The notes under the pieces were generated by a model, which did not search any database, was not told the DNA's origin, and was given only the letters and a program-made list of their open reading frames with translations. A DNA stretch of 36,690 nt. Source: an uncultured Bacteroides sp. GTDB taxonomy: Bacteria > Bacteroidota > Bacteroidia > Bacteroidales > Bacteroidaceae. The position numbers and the translations under genes were made by a program. Positions 7,992-15,584 of the stretch are shown one piece after another. The stretch lies in NCBI GenBank assembly GCA_902472795.1, contig CABROZ010000007.1, forward strand, positions 1-36,690, read 5' to 3'. How positions within the stretch are numbered: the first letter of the stretch is position 1; each line of letters starts with the position of its first letter.

Positions 7992-9179
7992 TTATTTCAG
8001 CACATTCAGCTCTTTGCCTACTTTTATAAATGCGGCAATACATTTGTCCAAATGTTCCTTTTCGTGGCCGGCTGAGATTTGTACACGAATGCGGGCCTGT
8101 CCTTTGGGAACCACCGGGTAGTAGAATCCGGTGACGTAAATTCCTTCTTCCTGCATGCGGGCGGCATATACTTGTGACAGCTTGGCATCGTAGAGCATGA
8201 CGGCACAGATGGCGCTTTGGGTCGGTTTGATGTCGAAGCCGGCAGCAGTCATCTTGTCCCGGAAGTAATTGACGTTTTCTACCAGCTTGTCGTGCAGGGC
8301 ATTGCTTTCTTTCAGCATCTTGAATACTTCTAAGCCGGCACCTATGACGGCAGGGGCTACTGAATTGGAGAACAGGTAGGGACGGCTGCGTTGGCGGAGC
8401 AAGTCGATGATTTCTTTGCGTCCGGTAGTAAAGCCACCCATGGCACCACCAAAGGCTTTACCAAGGGTGCCGGTATAAATATCTATTCGTCCATACGTAT
8501 TGTACAGTTCGCTGACTCCATGTCCTGTGGCGCCGACCACACCTGCCGAGTGCGATTCGTCCACCATGACAAGCGCGTCGTATTTTTCTGCCAGGTCGCA
8601 TATCTTATCCATCGGTGCTACATTGCCATCCATCGAAAATACTCCGTCGGTAACCACGATGCGGAAGCGTTGGGCTTGTGCTTCCTGCAGGCATTTTTCC
8701 AGTTCCTCCATATTGGCGTTGGCATAACGGTAACGTTTGGCTTTGCACAGGCGTACGCCGTCGATGATGGAAGCATGGTTCAGCGAGTCGGATATGATGG
8801 CATCTTCTTCAGTGAAGAGGGGTTCGAAAACACCGCCGTTGGCATCGAAACAAGCAGCATACAGAATGGTGTCTTCGGTATGGAAGTAGTCGGAGATGGC
8901 AGCTTCCAGCTCTTTATGGATATCTTGTGTCCCACAGATGAAACGTACGGACGACATACCGTATCCGCGGTGTTCCATCATCTTCTGAGCTGCGGCAATC
9001 AGGCGGGGGTGATTGGACAATCCAAGGTAATTGTTGGCACAGAAGTTCAGCACTTCTTTTCCTTTTACTGTGATTGCTGCCTGCTGGGGGCTTTCAATAA
9101 GCCGTTCTTCTTTATAAAGTCCGGCTTCCTTGATCTCTGCAAGTGTATTGCTGAGATAATTTTGCATTTTACCGTACAT
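7992..9179 (-). CDS. kbl: 2-amino-3-ketobutyrate CoA ligase (glycine C-acetyltransferase)
   Basis: Kbl cleaves 2-amino-3-ketobutyrate with CoA into glycine and acetyl-CoA, the second step of threonine breakdown. The 395-residue protein is a PLP enzyme of the alpha-oxoamine synthase family. It shows NFCANNYLGLSNHP near 45-58, VDESHSAGVVGATGHG near 205-220, and the PLP lysine in YTGTLGKAFGGAMGG near 235-250. BioF and HemA-type synthases are close relatives. Divergence from an SDR threonine dehydrogenase 155 bp away supports Kbl strongly. Its upstream region contains an imperfect inverted repeat. Confidence 0.93.
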   Translation of the reverse strand: MYGKMQNYLSNTLAEIKEAGLYKEERLIESPQQAAITVKGKEVLNFCANNYLGLSNHPRLIAAAQKMMEHRGYGMSSVRFICGTQDIHKELEAAISDYFHTEDTILYAACFDANGGVFEPLFTEEDAIISDSLNHASIIDGVRLCKAKRYRYANANMEELEKCLQEAQAQRFRIVVTDGVFSMDGNVAPMDKICDLAEKYDALVMVDESHSAGVVGATGHGVSELYNTYGRIDIYTGTLGKAFGGAMGGFTTGRKEIIDLLRQRSRPYLFSNSVAPAVIGAGLEVFKMLKESNALHDKLVENVNYFRDKMTAAGFDIKPTQSAICAVMLYDAKLSQVYAARMQEEGIYVTGFYYPVVPKGQARIRVQISAGHEKEHLDKCIAAFIKVGKELNVLK

Positions 9180-9201
9180 AATTTTATCTTTTAGGGGTGA
9201 T

Positions 9202-9234
9202 ATGTTCTTTTGTTACATCCTCTACAAAGAACAT
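9202..9234 (-). promoter_or_regulatory. Inverted repeat upstream of kbl (candidate operator or UTR hairpin)
   Basis: ATGTTCTTTTGT (9202-9213) and ACAAAGAACAT (9224-9234) are complementary apart from one bulged T. The pair lies 23-55 bp upstream of the kbl start in the divergent gap with the threonine dehydrogenase gene. It could be a regulator site or a leader hairpin; no regulator is identified. Confidence 0.4.
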
Positions 9235-9289
9235 CATTTTTCTCTAAATAAACAATAGCAAGATGATAGAATAATGAAAAAAAAGTGCG

Positions 9290-9297
9290 TATATTTG
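9290..9297 (+). promoter_or_regulatory. Promoter -7 element for the threonine dehydrogenase gene
   Basis: TATATTTG, followed by CGG, matches the Bacteroidetes -7 consensus 38 bp before the ATG. No exact TTTG -33 element is present. Confidence 0.6.
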
Positions 9298-9334
9298 CGG
9301 TTCAGTACTAACAACACCTTAATAAATAAGTCGT

Positions 9335-10291
9335 ATGAAGAATATTTTGGTAATTGGAGCTACCGGGCAGATCGGTTCAGAGCTTACATTAGAGTTGCGT
9401 AAACGTTATGGTGATGACCATGTGGTAGCCGGATACATTCCAAGTGCTATGCCGCAGGGTGAGTTAAAGGCGTCAGGACCTTCGGCTATAGCCGATGTAA
9501 CCGATCGTCAGTCCATCGAGGTGGTTGCCCGCCAATTCAAGATTGATACGATTTACAACTTGGCTGCACTGTTGTCGGTTGTAGCCGAAAGCCGTCCGGC
9601 TATGGCCTGGAAAGTCGGCATTGATGGTCTGTGGAATGTGCTGGAAGTAGCACGCGAGTATGGCTGTGCGGTGTTTACTCCGAGCTCTATAGGTTCGTTC
9701 GGTGATTCTACTCCTCATGTCAAGACACCTCAAGATACCATTCAGCGTCCGCGTACGATGTATGGTGTGACCAAGGTCACGACAGAGTTGCTTAGCGATT
9801 ATTATTATACTAAATATGGGGTAGATACGAGGGCTGTCCGTTTCCCCGGTATTATCTCCAATGTGACACCTCCGGGTGGTGGAACAACTGACTATGCCGT
9901 TGACATATATTACTCGGCTGTGAAAGGCGAGAAGTTTATTTGTCCGATTAAGGAAGGCACTTTTATGGATATGATGTACATGCCTGACGCATTGAATGCA
10001 GCCATTTCGCTGATGGAAGCCGATCCGGAACGGCTGAAGCATCGTAATGCCTTCAATGTAGCATCTATGAGTTTTTCGCCGGAGATAATATATGCAGCCA
10101 TTAAGAAAAATGTTCCCGATTTCGAGATGGAGTATAAGGTTGATCCGCTGAAACAGGCCATAGCCGACAGTTGGCCCGATTCGTTGGATGACTCCTGTGC
10201 CCGTGAAGAATGGGACTGGAAGCCTCAGTACGATCTCGAGTCGATGACTGTGGATATGCTTGAGAAGTTAAGAGCTAAATTTAATAAGTGA
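9335..10291 (+). CDS. NAD-dependent SDR-type L-threonine 3-dehydrogenase
   Basis: This enzyme is predicted to oxidise L-threonine to 2-amino-3-ketobutyrate, which kbl then cleaves. The 318-residue extended short-chain dehydrogenase/epimerase has the NAD-binding glycine motif GATGQIG (8-14), the PSSIGSFG segment (116-123) and the catalytic YxxxK as Tyr143/Lys147 (MYGVTK). FPGIISNVTPPGGGTTDYA in the substrate region is typical of the SDR-type threonine dehydrogenases known from Bacteroidetes, which are unrelated to the zinc MDR-type Tdh of E. coli. The divergent pairing with kbl gives the functional assignment; a sugar epimerase is the less likely alternative. Confidence 0.85.
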   Translation: MKNILVIGATGQIGSELTLELRKRYGDDHVVAGYIPSAMPQGELKASGPSAIADVTDRQSIEVVARQFKIDTIYNLAALLSVVAESRPAMAWKVGIDGLWNVLEVAREYGCAVFTPSSIGSFGDSTPHVKTPQDTIQRPRTMYGVTKVTTELLSDYYYTKYGVDTRAVRFPGIISNVTPPGGGTTDYAVDIYYSAVKGEKFICPIKEGTFMDMMYMPDALNAAISLMEADPERLKHRNAFNVASMSFSPEIIYAAIKKNVPDFEMEYKVDPLKQAIADSWPDSLDDSCAREEWDWKPQYDLESMTVDMLEKLRAKFNK

Positions 10292-10309
10292 CCTTGAGGT
10301 CCGCACAAG

Positions 10310-11167
10310 ATGAAAGAAATATGTGCAGGGATTTTATTTTTAGCTGTTTGTTGTTCTTGTGGGAACAAAAGAGTGAAAATAGATCCTTTTACTTCTATCA
10401 CAGATTTGGTGGATTCAGCCTCGTATATGAATAGCGGGGCTGATTCTTTGGAGCGAATAGCTGAGAAGGAAGCCCCCAAGCCGATGGAGGCTGATGAGCT
10501 GTTCGATGATTTTATATTCAATTATGCTTCCGATGAGAAATTGCAGCGGCAGAGGACTGTTTTCCCCTTACCTTATTATAATGTAGATACTCCCTCGCGT
10601 ATTGAGAAGAAGTATTGGAAGCATGATTATTTGTTCACCCGTCAGAGTTACTACACTATGTTGTTCGATAATGAAGAGGACATGGACTTGATTGGCGATA
10701 CAACATTGAATTCGGTGCAGGTGGAGTGGATTTTCCTGCAAACCCACATGGTCAAGAAGTATTATTTTGAGCGGAAAAAGGGGATGTGGATGCTTGAAGC
10801 CATAAATCTGCGTCATATGGAAAAAGGCGAAAATGAGAACTTTGTAGATTTTTATACCCATTTTGCATCGGACAGCCTGTATCAACGGGAGCATATCCGA
10901 AATCCGTTACAGTTTGTGACTATCGATCCGGATGATGAATTTTCTATATTGGAAACTACTTTGGATGTTGACCAATGGTTTGCATTCCGTCCCAGTCTGC
11001 CGACAGATAAACTGTCGAACATCAATTACGGACAGAAGAATGAAGATTTATCCGATTCGAAGATTCTTAAGGTGAACGGAATAGGAAACGGTTATTCCAA
11101 CGTTTTCTATTTTAAAAAAAGGAATGGAGAATGGGAATTGTATAAATACGAGGATACCAGCATTTAA
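10310..11167 (+). CDS. DUF4348-like putative lipoprotein of unknown function
   Basis: The 285-residue protein has a short N-terminal signal (MKEICAGILFLAVCCSCG) with Cys14, Cys15 and Cys17, any of which might be lipidated; Cys17 after Ser is the best lipobox. The remainder is soluble, acidic and rich in aromatic residues, with an ELFDDFIFNYASDEKLQ segment near 64-80. Its pattern resembles the Bacteroidetes-restricted DUF4348 family as I remember it. No catalytic motif is visible. It starts 19 bp after the threonine dehydrogenase gene and ends 10 bp before murB, so it is probably in one transcript with both. Function is unknown. Confidence 0.72.
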   Translation: MKEICAGILFLAVCCSCGNKRVKIDPFTSITDLVDSASYMNSGADSLERIAEKEAPKPMEADELFDDFIFNYASDEKLQRQRTVFPLPYYNVDTPSRIEKKYWKHDYLFTRQSYYTMLFDNEEDMDLIGDTTLNSVQVEWIFLQTHMVKKYYFERKKGMWMLEAINLRHMEKGENENFVDFYTHFASDSLYQREHIRNPLQFVTIDPDDEFSILETTLDVDQWFAFRPSLPTDKLSNINYGQKNEDLSDSKILKVNGIGNGYSNVFYFKKRNGEWELYKYEDTSI

Positions 11168-11177
11168 ACCATCAGAT

Positions 11178-12176
11178 ATGATTTGTGAAAGCGGGAAAAA
11201 TATACCTAATACATTTGGTCTTGACGTTAAGGCTGACAGATGGTTAGAGTATGCGTCGGCAGAAGAGTTGGAGAAGTTGATTGCTGACGGATGTATCACG
11301 GTTCCTTATCTGCATGTCGGTAGTGGAAGTAATTTGTTGTTTCTGGGCGATTACAAAGGGACAGTATTGCATTCTGTCATCCAATCTATTGAGGTAATCC
11401 GGGAGGAGGCCGATAGGATTTGGATTCGGGTAGGAGCGGGTGTCGTATGGGATGACTTTGTGGCCTATTGCGTCGATCATGGTTATTACGGAGCAGAAAA
11501 TCTGTCCTTCATTCCCGGTGAGGTAGGGGCAAGTGCTGTTCAGAACATAGGTGCTTACGGCGTTGAAGTGAAGGACCTGATTGAATGTGTGGAGACGTTG
11601 GATATTCACGGTGACAAACGGGTGTTCGGAGTGGAAGAATGTGCGTATTCTTATCGGAACAGTGTATTCAAAAGACCGGAAATGAAATCTTATTTCGTCA
11701 CGCATGTCACGTTTGCTTTGAGTAAGGTAGAGCATTACACATTGAATTATGGTACCATTCGTCAGGAGTTGGAGAAGCATCCTAAGATTGACCTTGCAAC
11801 TGTCCGACGGGTGATTATTGAGATACGTAAGAGTAAACTTCCCGATCCCCAGGTGCGTGGCAATGCCGGCAGTTTCTTTATGAATCCCATCGTTGGGCGT
11901 GCGAAATTCGAGTCTTTGCAACACGAATATCCATCAATGCCTTTTTATCAGGTCGATGCGGGACATGTAAAGATTCCGGCAGGATGGATGATTGAACAAT
12001 GCGGATGGAAGGGGAAAAGAATGGGCCGTGCTGCCGTACACGACAGGCAGGCGTTGGTTCTGGTGAACTGTGGTGGAGCTACGGGGGCGGATATTGTAGC
12101 CTTGTCGGATGCTGTATGTGCTGCCGTACGCGATAAATTTGGAGTCGAGATTCATCCGGAGGTGAATATGATTTGA
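11178..12176 (+). CDS. murB: UDP-N-acetylenolpyruvoylglucosamine reductase
   Basis: MurB reduces UDP-GlcNAc-enolpyruvate to UDP-MurNAc with NADPH and FAD, a committed step of peptidoglycan synthesis in the cytosol. From the chosen start it is 332 residues. It has FAD-binding GSGSNLLF, the GAENLSFIPGEVGASAVQNIG segment, the catalytic serine region NAGSFFMNP and the C-terminal IHPEVNMI with the active-site glutamate. A longer frame reaches back to 11124, but that overlaps the preceding gene; ATG 11178 gives the usual short lead into NTFGLDVKA. The murB stop region overlaps the -33 element of the next gene. Confidence 0.92.
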   Translation: MICESGKNIPNTFGLDVKADRWLEYASAEELEKLIADGCITVPYLHVGSGSNLLFLGDYKGTVLHSVIQSIEVIREEADRIWIRVGAGVVWDDFVAYCVDHGYYGAENLSFIPGEVGASAVQNIGAYGVEVKDLIECVETLDIHGDKRVFGVEECAYSYRNSVFKRPEMKSYFVTHVTFALSKVEHYTLNYGTIRQELEKHPKIDLATVRRVIIEIRKSKLPDPQVRGNAGSFFMNPIVGRAKFESLQHEYPSMPFYQVDAGHVKIPAGWMIEQCGWKGKRMGRAAVHDRQALVLVNCGGATGADIVALSDAVCAAVRDKFGVEIHPEVNMI

Positions 12177-12203
12177 ATGTTTCTGTAGAATCGGATATAT
12201 TTG
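12172..12203 (+). promoter_or_regulatory. Promoter for the metallo-hydrolase gene
   Basis: TTTG (12172-12175), 20 bp, then TATATTTG (12196-12203) is a full match to the Bacteroidetes sigma-70 promoter. The -33 element overlaps the murB stop codon, and the ATG follows 31 bp after the -7 box. Confidence 0.8.
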
Positions 12204-12234
12204 CATCGTTGTTTATCGATAAAATGGTATTGGC

Positions 12235-12999
12235 ATGAAGTTACGAATATTAGGCAGTGGAACCTCGACGGGGGTACCGGAGGTAGGATGTACATGTCCG
12301 GTCTGTACATCGTCCGATCCCAGGGATAATCGGTTGCGGGCATCTTCTCTGATACATACCGATGATGCCGTCATTCTGATTGATTGTGGGCCGGATTTCA
12401 GGGAACAGATGTTAAGGGTTCCTGTTTTTGAGAAAATAGATGCCGTTCTGATTACACACGAACATTACGACCACGTGGGCGGACTCGATGATTTAAGGCC
12501 TTTCTGTCGTTTTGGAGAGATACCGATTTATTCGGACGACTATACGGCCGATCATCTTCGTGCTCGAATGCCTTATTGCTTTGTCGATAAGAAATATCCG
12601 GGCATTCCTCGTATTTATCTGAAGAGGGCGGAGCCGGGAGTACCGTTTTATGTCCGTAGGACAGAAATAATGCCGTTGCGGGTGATGCACGGAAAACTGC
12701 CTATTTTAGGATACCGCATTGCCGGTCGTCTTGGATATATTACCGATATGTCGGTGATGCCGGACGAGTCGTATGCACTGTTGAAGGGAATCGATATACT
12801 TGTTGTCAATGCGTTGCGTCCTCAGTCACACCCTACTCATCAAAGCATTTCCGAAGCCTTGGAGACTGCTGCCCGTATTGGTGCGCGCGAGACGTATTTC
12901 ATCCACATGAGCCATCATGCAGGCTTACATCAGGTGATAAGTACTCAATTACCTCCTCACATTCATTTTGCTTACGACGGGTTAGAAGTGATTTTCTAA
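12235..12999 (+). CDS. MBL-fold metallo-hydrolase, PhnP-like
   Basis: The 254-residue protein has the metallo-beta-lactamase fold: LGSGTSTGVPEVGC near 6-19, the metal-binding HEHYDH motif near 76-81, and a further histidine in MHGKLP near 147. An additional Cys pair (CTCPVC, 19-24) resembles the zinc-binding site of PhnP-type cyclic phosphodiesterases. The family hydrolyses phosphodiesters such as cyclic phosphates or nucleic acid ends; the substrate here cannot be read from sequence. No phn genes are near. It has its own promoter and is followed by a gene with another promoter. Confidence 0.82.
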   Translation: MKLRILGSGTSTGVPEVGCTCPVCTSSDPRDNRLRASSLIHTDDAVILIDCGPDFREQMLRVPVFEKIDAVLITHEHYDHVGGLDDLRPFCRFGEIPIYSDDYTADHLRARMPYCFVDKKYPGIPRIYLKRAEPGVPFYVRRTEIMPLRVMHGKLPILGYRIAGRLGYITDMSVMPDESYALLKGIDILVVNALRPQSHPTHQSISEALETAARIGARETYFIHMSHHAGLHQVISTQLPPHIHFAYDGLEVIF

Positions 13000-13016
13000 A
13001 CTTTTTCAACATTTAT

Positions 13017-13047
13017 TTTGTTTTGTTAGTTGATTTTTTTATTTTTG
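13017..13047 (+). promoter_or_regulatory. Promoter for the membrane-anchored unknown protein
   Basis: TTTG (13017-13020), 19 bp, then TATTTTTG (13040-13047) matches the Bacteroidetes consensus. The coding start follows within about 25 bp, so the leader is very short. Confidence 0.75.
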
Positions 13048-13070
13048 CCAAAACAAGATGAGTGTTTGCT

Positions 13071-14708
13071 ATGAAATTCCGTCTGCTCATACGAATAATA
13101 GTGATCGTGTCCGTAGTGTTGGTGTGCACGGGTTTCGGCGTGTATTCTTTTCTATGGTTGGACACCGTCGAACGGCAGAAGGATTTCGATCTTTATACAT
13201 TAGTTCCTCAGGATGCGATTGCCGTACTTCAGACAGATCGGATGGCCGAACTCGTTCAGGATGTCAATGAATTGCAGTGTAGCAAGGATGGCCGTTATCT
13301 GTATGTTTCCGAACTCTTTACTTATCTGAAAAGGTATCTTCAGTCTTTTGTTGATGATACGCCTCATGGATTAAGCAACCAGATGAGCAAGATGCTGATT
13401 AGTTTTCATGAGCCGGATAATCGGTTGAATCAGGTTCTGTATTGCAGCCTTGGCGCAGGCGACTCGGAACTGGTCGAGACATTCATTCAAAAATATACTT
13501 ATAGTCGGTATCCGGCCAAGAAGACGGATTACAAGGGGAAGACGATTTCTATTTATCCGATGTCGGGTGGCCGTTTCCTTGCGGCTTATTCTACGGACGA
13601 CTATTTGGTGGCCAGTTTTCAGAAACGCCTGGTGGAGCAGGTCATCGATGCCGTCGTAAGTAAGCAGTCGTTGAAAAGTCTTCCATCGTTTAAGTCAATG
13701 TATTGGGGAAAGCGGGCCAATGTGGCCGCTACACTTTATGTCCGTATGAAGTCGGTCGGGATGGGAAAAGTTGCCGATGACAGCATTCCGGCTGCTGCCC
13801 GACTGGGAGGTTGGGGCGAGTTTGATCTGAAGTTGAGTGGCAATGCCATATATTGTTCAGGGGTGAGTCACGTTGCTGATTCGTCGTTGACATTTGTCAA
13901 TGCCTTGCGCAGACAAAAACCGATTGAGGTCTTTCCGGGGCATATCCTTCCTGCTAAGACGTTCTTCTATGATTTCTGGTCTATTTCCGACGGGGCGGCG
14001 ATGTGGAAGTTTGCCCGGTCGCAAGGTTGGTGTGCAGATGGCAATTCGGATTATGTCAAGGCGCGTGACAGCGAGTGGATTGGCTTCATGGGTGAATATG
14101 GCAGCGGACAGATCATGTCGTGTCTGTTTCATCCGGGTGATACGGTAAGCAGTCTTCCATGTGCTGTGATGAGGGTGCCGATGATAGACGTAGCATCTGC
14201 CGAACGCAAGTTTCAGTCGTTGCTGTATGCTACTCCGAAGGAGAGTAATGCTCCCCGTTTCCAAAGCAGTTCGCCGGAATATGGGCTTTATCCGCATGCA
14301 CGCGCATACAGGCAGTATGTGTTGCCTCGTAATACGTTGCTGACACGCTTGACGGGCTTCACCGAATCGGCGTTGTATGCATATGCCTGTTTCTATAAGG
14401 GCTCGTTTCTGCTGGCGCCCGATGCACGTAGTCTTTCAGCATACATCAATGCAATGGAGGAAGGGGACTCGCTGGAGAAAATACCGATGTATGAGGCAAG
14501 TGTGGAAAGTCTGGCTCCTGTTTACAACTTCGTCATGATGGCGGATATGGAGGCTCTCGTGCGTCAGTCTGAATCACATGTACGTCTGGTTCCCAACTTT
14601 TTTTTCCGTCATGCCGACTTTTTCCGGCATTTCATGCTGTCCATTCAGTTTACGTGTACCGACGGGGTGGTCTATCCCAATGTCGTTTTGCTTTATAAGG
14701 GTGAGTGA
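13071..14708 (+). CDS. Membrane-anchored protein of unknown function (DUF3352-like pattern)
   Basis: A 545-residue protein with one N-terminal membrane segment (about 5-27, IRIIVIVSVVLVCTGFGVYS) and a large periplasmic part. Segments such as LYTLVPQDAIAVLQTD right after the anchor recall DUF3352-type proteins, but I hold this loosely. No catalytic motif, repeat or lipobox is obvious. ATG 13071 is preferred because it opens directly into the basic-plus-hydrophobic anchor; a GTG at 13062 in the same frame would add three residues. It has its own promoter and stands alone between the metallo-hydrolase and the convergent OB-fold gene. Confidence 0.75.
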   Translation: MKFRLLIRIIVIVSVVLVCTGFGVYSFLWLDTVERQKDFDLYTLVPQDAIAVLQTDRMAELVQDVNELQCSKDGRYLYVSELFTYLKRYLQSFVDDTPHGLSNQMSKMLISFHEPDNRLNQVLYCSLGAGDSELVETFIQKYTYSRYPAKKTDYKGKTISIYPMSGGRFLAAYSTDDYLVASFQKRLVEQVIDAVVSKQSLKSLPSFKSMYWGKRANVAATLYVRMKSVGMGKVADDSIPAAARLGGWGEFDLKLSGNAIYCSGVSHVADSSLTFVNALRRQKPIEVFPGHILPAKTFFYDFWSISDGAAMWKFARSQGWCADGNSDYVKARDSEWIGFMGEYGSGQIMSCLFHPGDTVSSLPCAVMRVPMIDVASAERKFQSLLYATPKESNAPRFQSSSPEYGLYPHARAYRQYVLPRNTLLTRLTGFTESALYAYACFYKGSFLLAPDARSLSAYINAMEEGDSLEKIPMYEASVESLAPVYNFVMMADMEALVRQSESHVRLVPNFFFRHADFFRHFMLSIQFTCTDGVVYPNVVLLYKGE

Positions 14709-14728
14709 TTCTTGTGTGCAGAGTCATG

Positions 14729-14779
14729 CCGTCTGAAACGGCAGAAGGGAATGTGCCTCCTTGGGACATCCCCTTCTGC
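14729..14779. terminator. Hairpins in the convergent gap (possible bidirectional terminator)
   Basis: GCAGAAGGGAATGT (14741-14754) pairs with ACATCCCCTTCTGC (14766-14779) with one mismatch, and a smaller GCCGT/ACGGC hairpin overlaps it on the left. No strong T-run follows on either strand. Its place between two convergent genes suggests a termination role. Confidence 0.5.
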
Positions 14780-14844
14780 TGATAAGGCTTGTGCCTTGTA
14801 TGTTTCTGCGTTGCTTCTTTTGAATGTTGGCTGTTGCCTGTCTG

Positions 14845-15222
14845 TCAGAACGGCAGGTCGTCGTTGGCGTCGCCCGTTGTAAATTCAGGCGCTGCGGTCG
14901 GTGCGGGCGGCGGAACGGGTGCTCCGGTGCCGGCGGGTGCTGAGGCTGTTGCGCCTACACGCTCTACCTTCCATGCGCGGATGCTGTTGAACCAGCGGTC
15001 CTGCCATTGGCGGGCATCGATGTCGAACGATACGGTCAGCTCTTCTCCCATCTGGATGTTGAATTGTTCTATCTTGTCGGCTCCGAAAATGTCGAAACAC
15101 ATTTTGCGAGGGTATTGTCCGTGGTCTTCAATCACGTATTCCTGTACTTTCCATTCATTGCCTGTTTTTGAAACTCCGCTTCTTGCAGGGAGTATAGCGA
15201 TGATTTTTCCTGTAAATTCCAT
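14845..15222 (-). CDS. DUF3127-type OB-fold protein with SSB-like acidic C-terminal tip
   Basis: The 125-residue protein has an N-terminal beta-rich domain (about 1-88). Strands such as FTGKIIAILP, EWKVQEYVIED and MCFDIFG suggest a small OB-type fold related to single-stranded DNA-binding proteins, and I recognise it as DUF3127. A low-complexity Ala/Pro/Gly linker (about 90-113) follows, then the acidic end DANDDLPF. That architecture copies bacterial SSB: OB domain, flexible linker and a DDxPF tip that docks repair and replication enzymes. It diverges from dnaN 362 bp away. Single-stranded DNA binding is inferred, not proven by any motif here. Confidence 0.8.
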   Translation of the reverse strand: MEFTGKIIAILPARSGVSKTGNEWKVQEYVIEDHGQYPRKMCFDIFGADKIEQFNIQMGEELTVSFDIDARQWQDRWFNSIRAWKVERVGATASAPAGTGAPVPPPAPTAAPEFTTGDANDDLPF

Positions 15223-15249
15223 TGTTCTCTATATGTTTTAATGATGCGG

Positions 15250-15257
15250 CGAAGTTA
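15250..15257 (-). promoter_or_regulatory. Weak -7 element for the OB-fold gene
   Basis: On the minus strand this reads TAACTTCG, one base off TAnnTTTG, 27 bp before the start codon. No -33 match is seen. Confidence 0.35.
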
Positions 15258-15347
15258 CAATTTTTTGGGAATATCCGACGAATAAATGCCTCTTTTTTGA
15301 TTTTTCCGTTAAATGTATCCGGAAAACAATGATTTGTCAGGGCATCG

Positions 15348-15431
15348 GTTCCCACAAAGGGGAACGCCGGTTCCCGTATGTGGGAACTGCAGTTCCCTAA
15401 CTGGGAAACTCCCGTTTCCACTTGTGGGAAC
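15348..15431. repeat. Array of four palindromic units, exact 22-bp period
   Basis: Four 18-bp imperfect palindromes of the form GTTCCC-N6-GGGAAC begin at 15348, 15370, 15392 and 15414, each separated by 4 bp. Arms are conserved, while the centres differ (ACAAAG, GTATGT, TAACTG, ACTTGT). Unit 4 has GTTTCC in its left arm, and unit 3 has an extra A in its right arm. The array lies in the 362-bp gap between the divergent OB-fold gene and dnaN, 42 bp upstream of the dnaN -33 box. It has neither the length nor the neighbours of a CRISPR. Confidence 0.9.
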
Positions 15432-15472
15432 GGAAGGAAACTGTAAATGCCTGTTTTTTCTTTCCTTATTTC

Positions 15473-15503
15473 TTTGTCGTAGGAAATTCTTTTTTTAACT
15501 TTG
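15473..15503 (+). promoter_or_regulatory. dnaN promoter
   Basis: TTTG (15473-15476), 19 bp, then TAACTTTG (15496-15503) fits the Bacteroidetes consensus exactly. It gives a leader of roughly 75 nt before the dnaN ATG. Confidence 0.8.
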
Positions 15504-15584
15504 TCCGTTAGTTAAAATGGGGGCGGATGCACTCTGCCCTGATGTTTGAATGTTGAATTATAAAAACTTAAATATACGGAACAT

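Noticed and set aside
8391..9194. 267-codon plus-strand reading frame
   Set aside because: It is a shadow of kbl on the opposite strand.
15348..15431. CRISPR array
   Set aside because: Units are 18-bp palindromes with 4-bp spacers, far too short for repeats plus spacers, and no cas genes are present.
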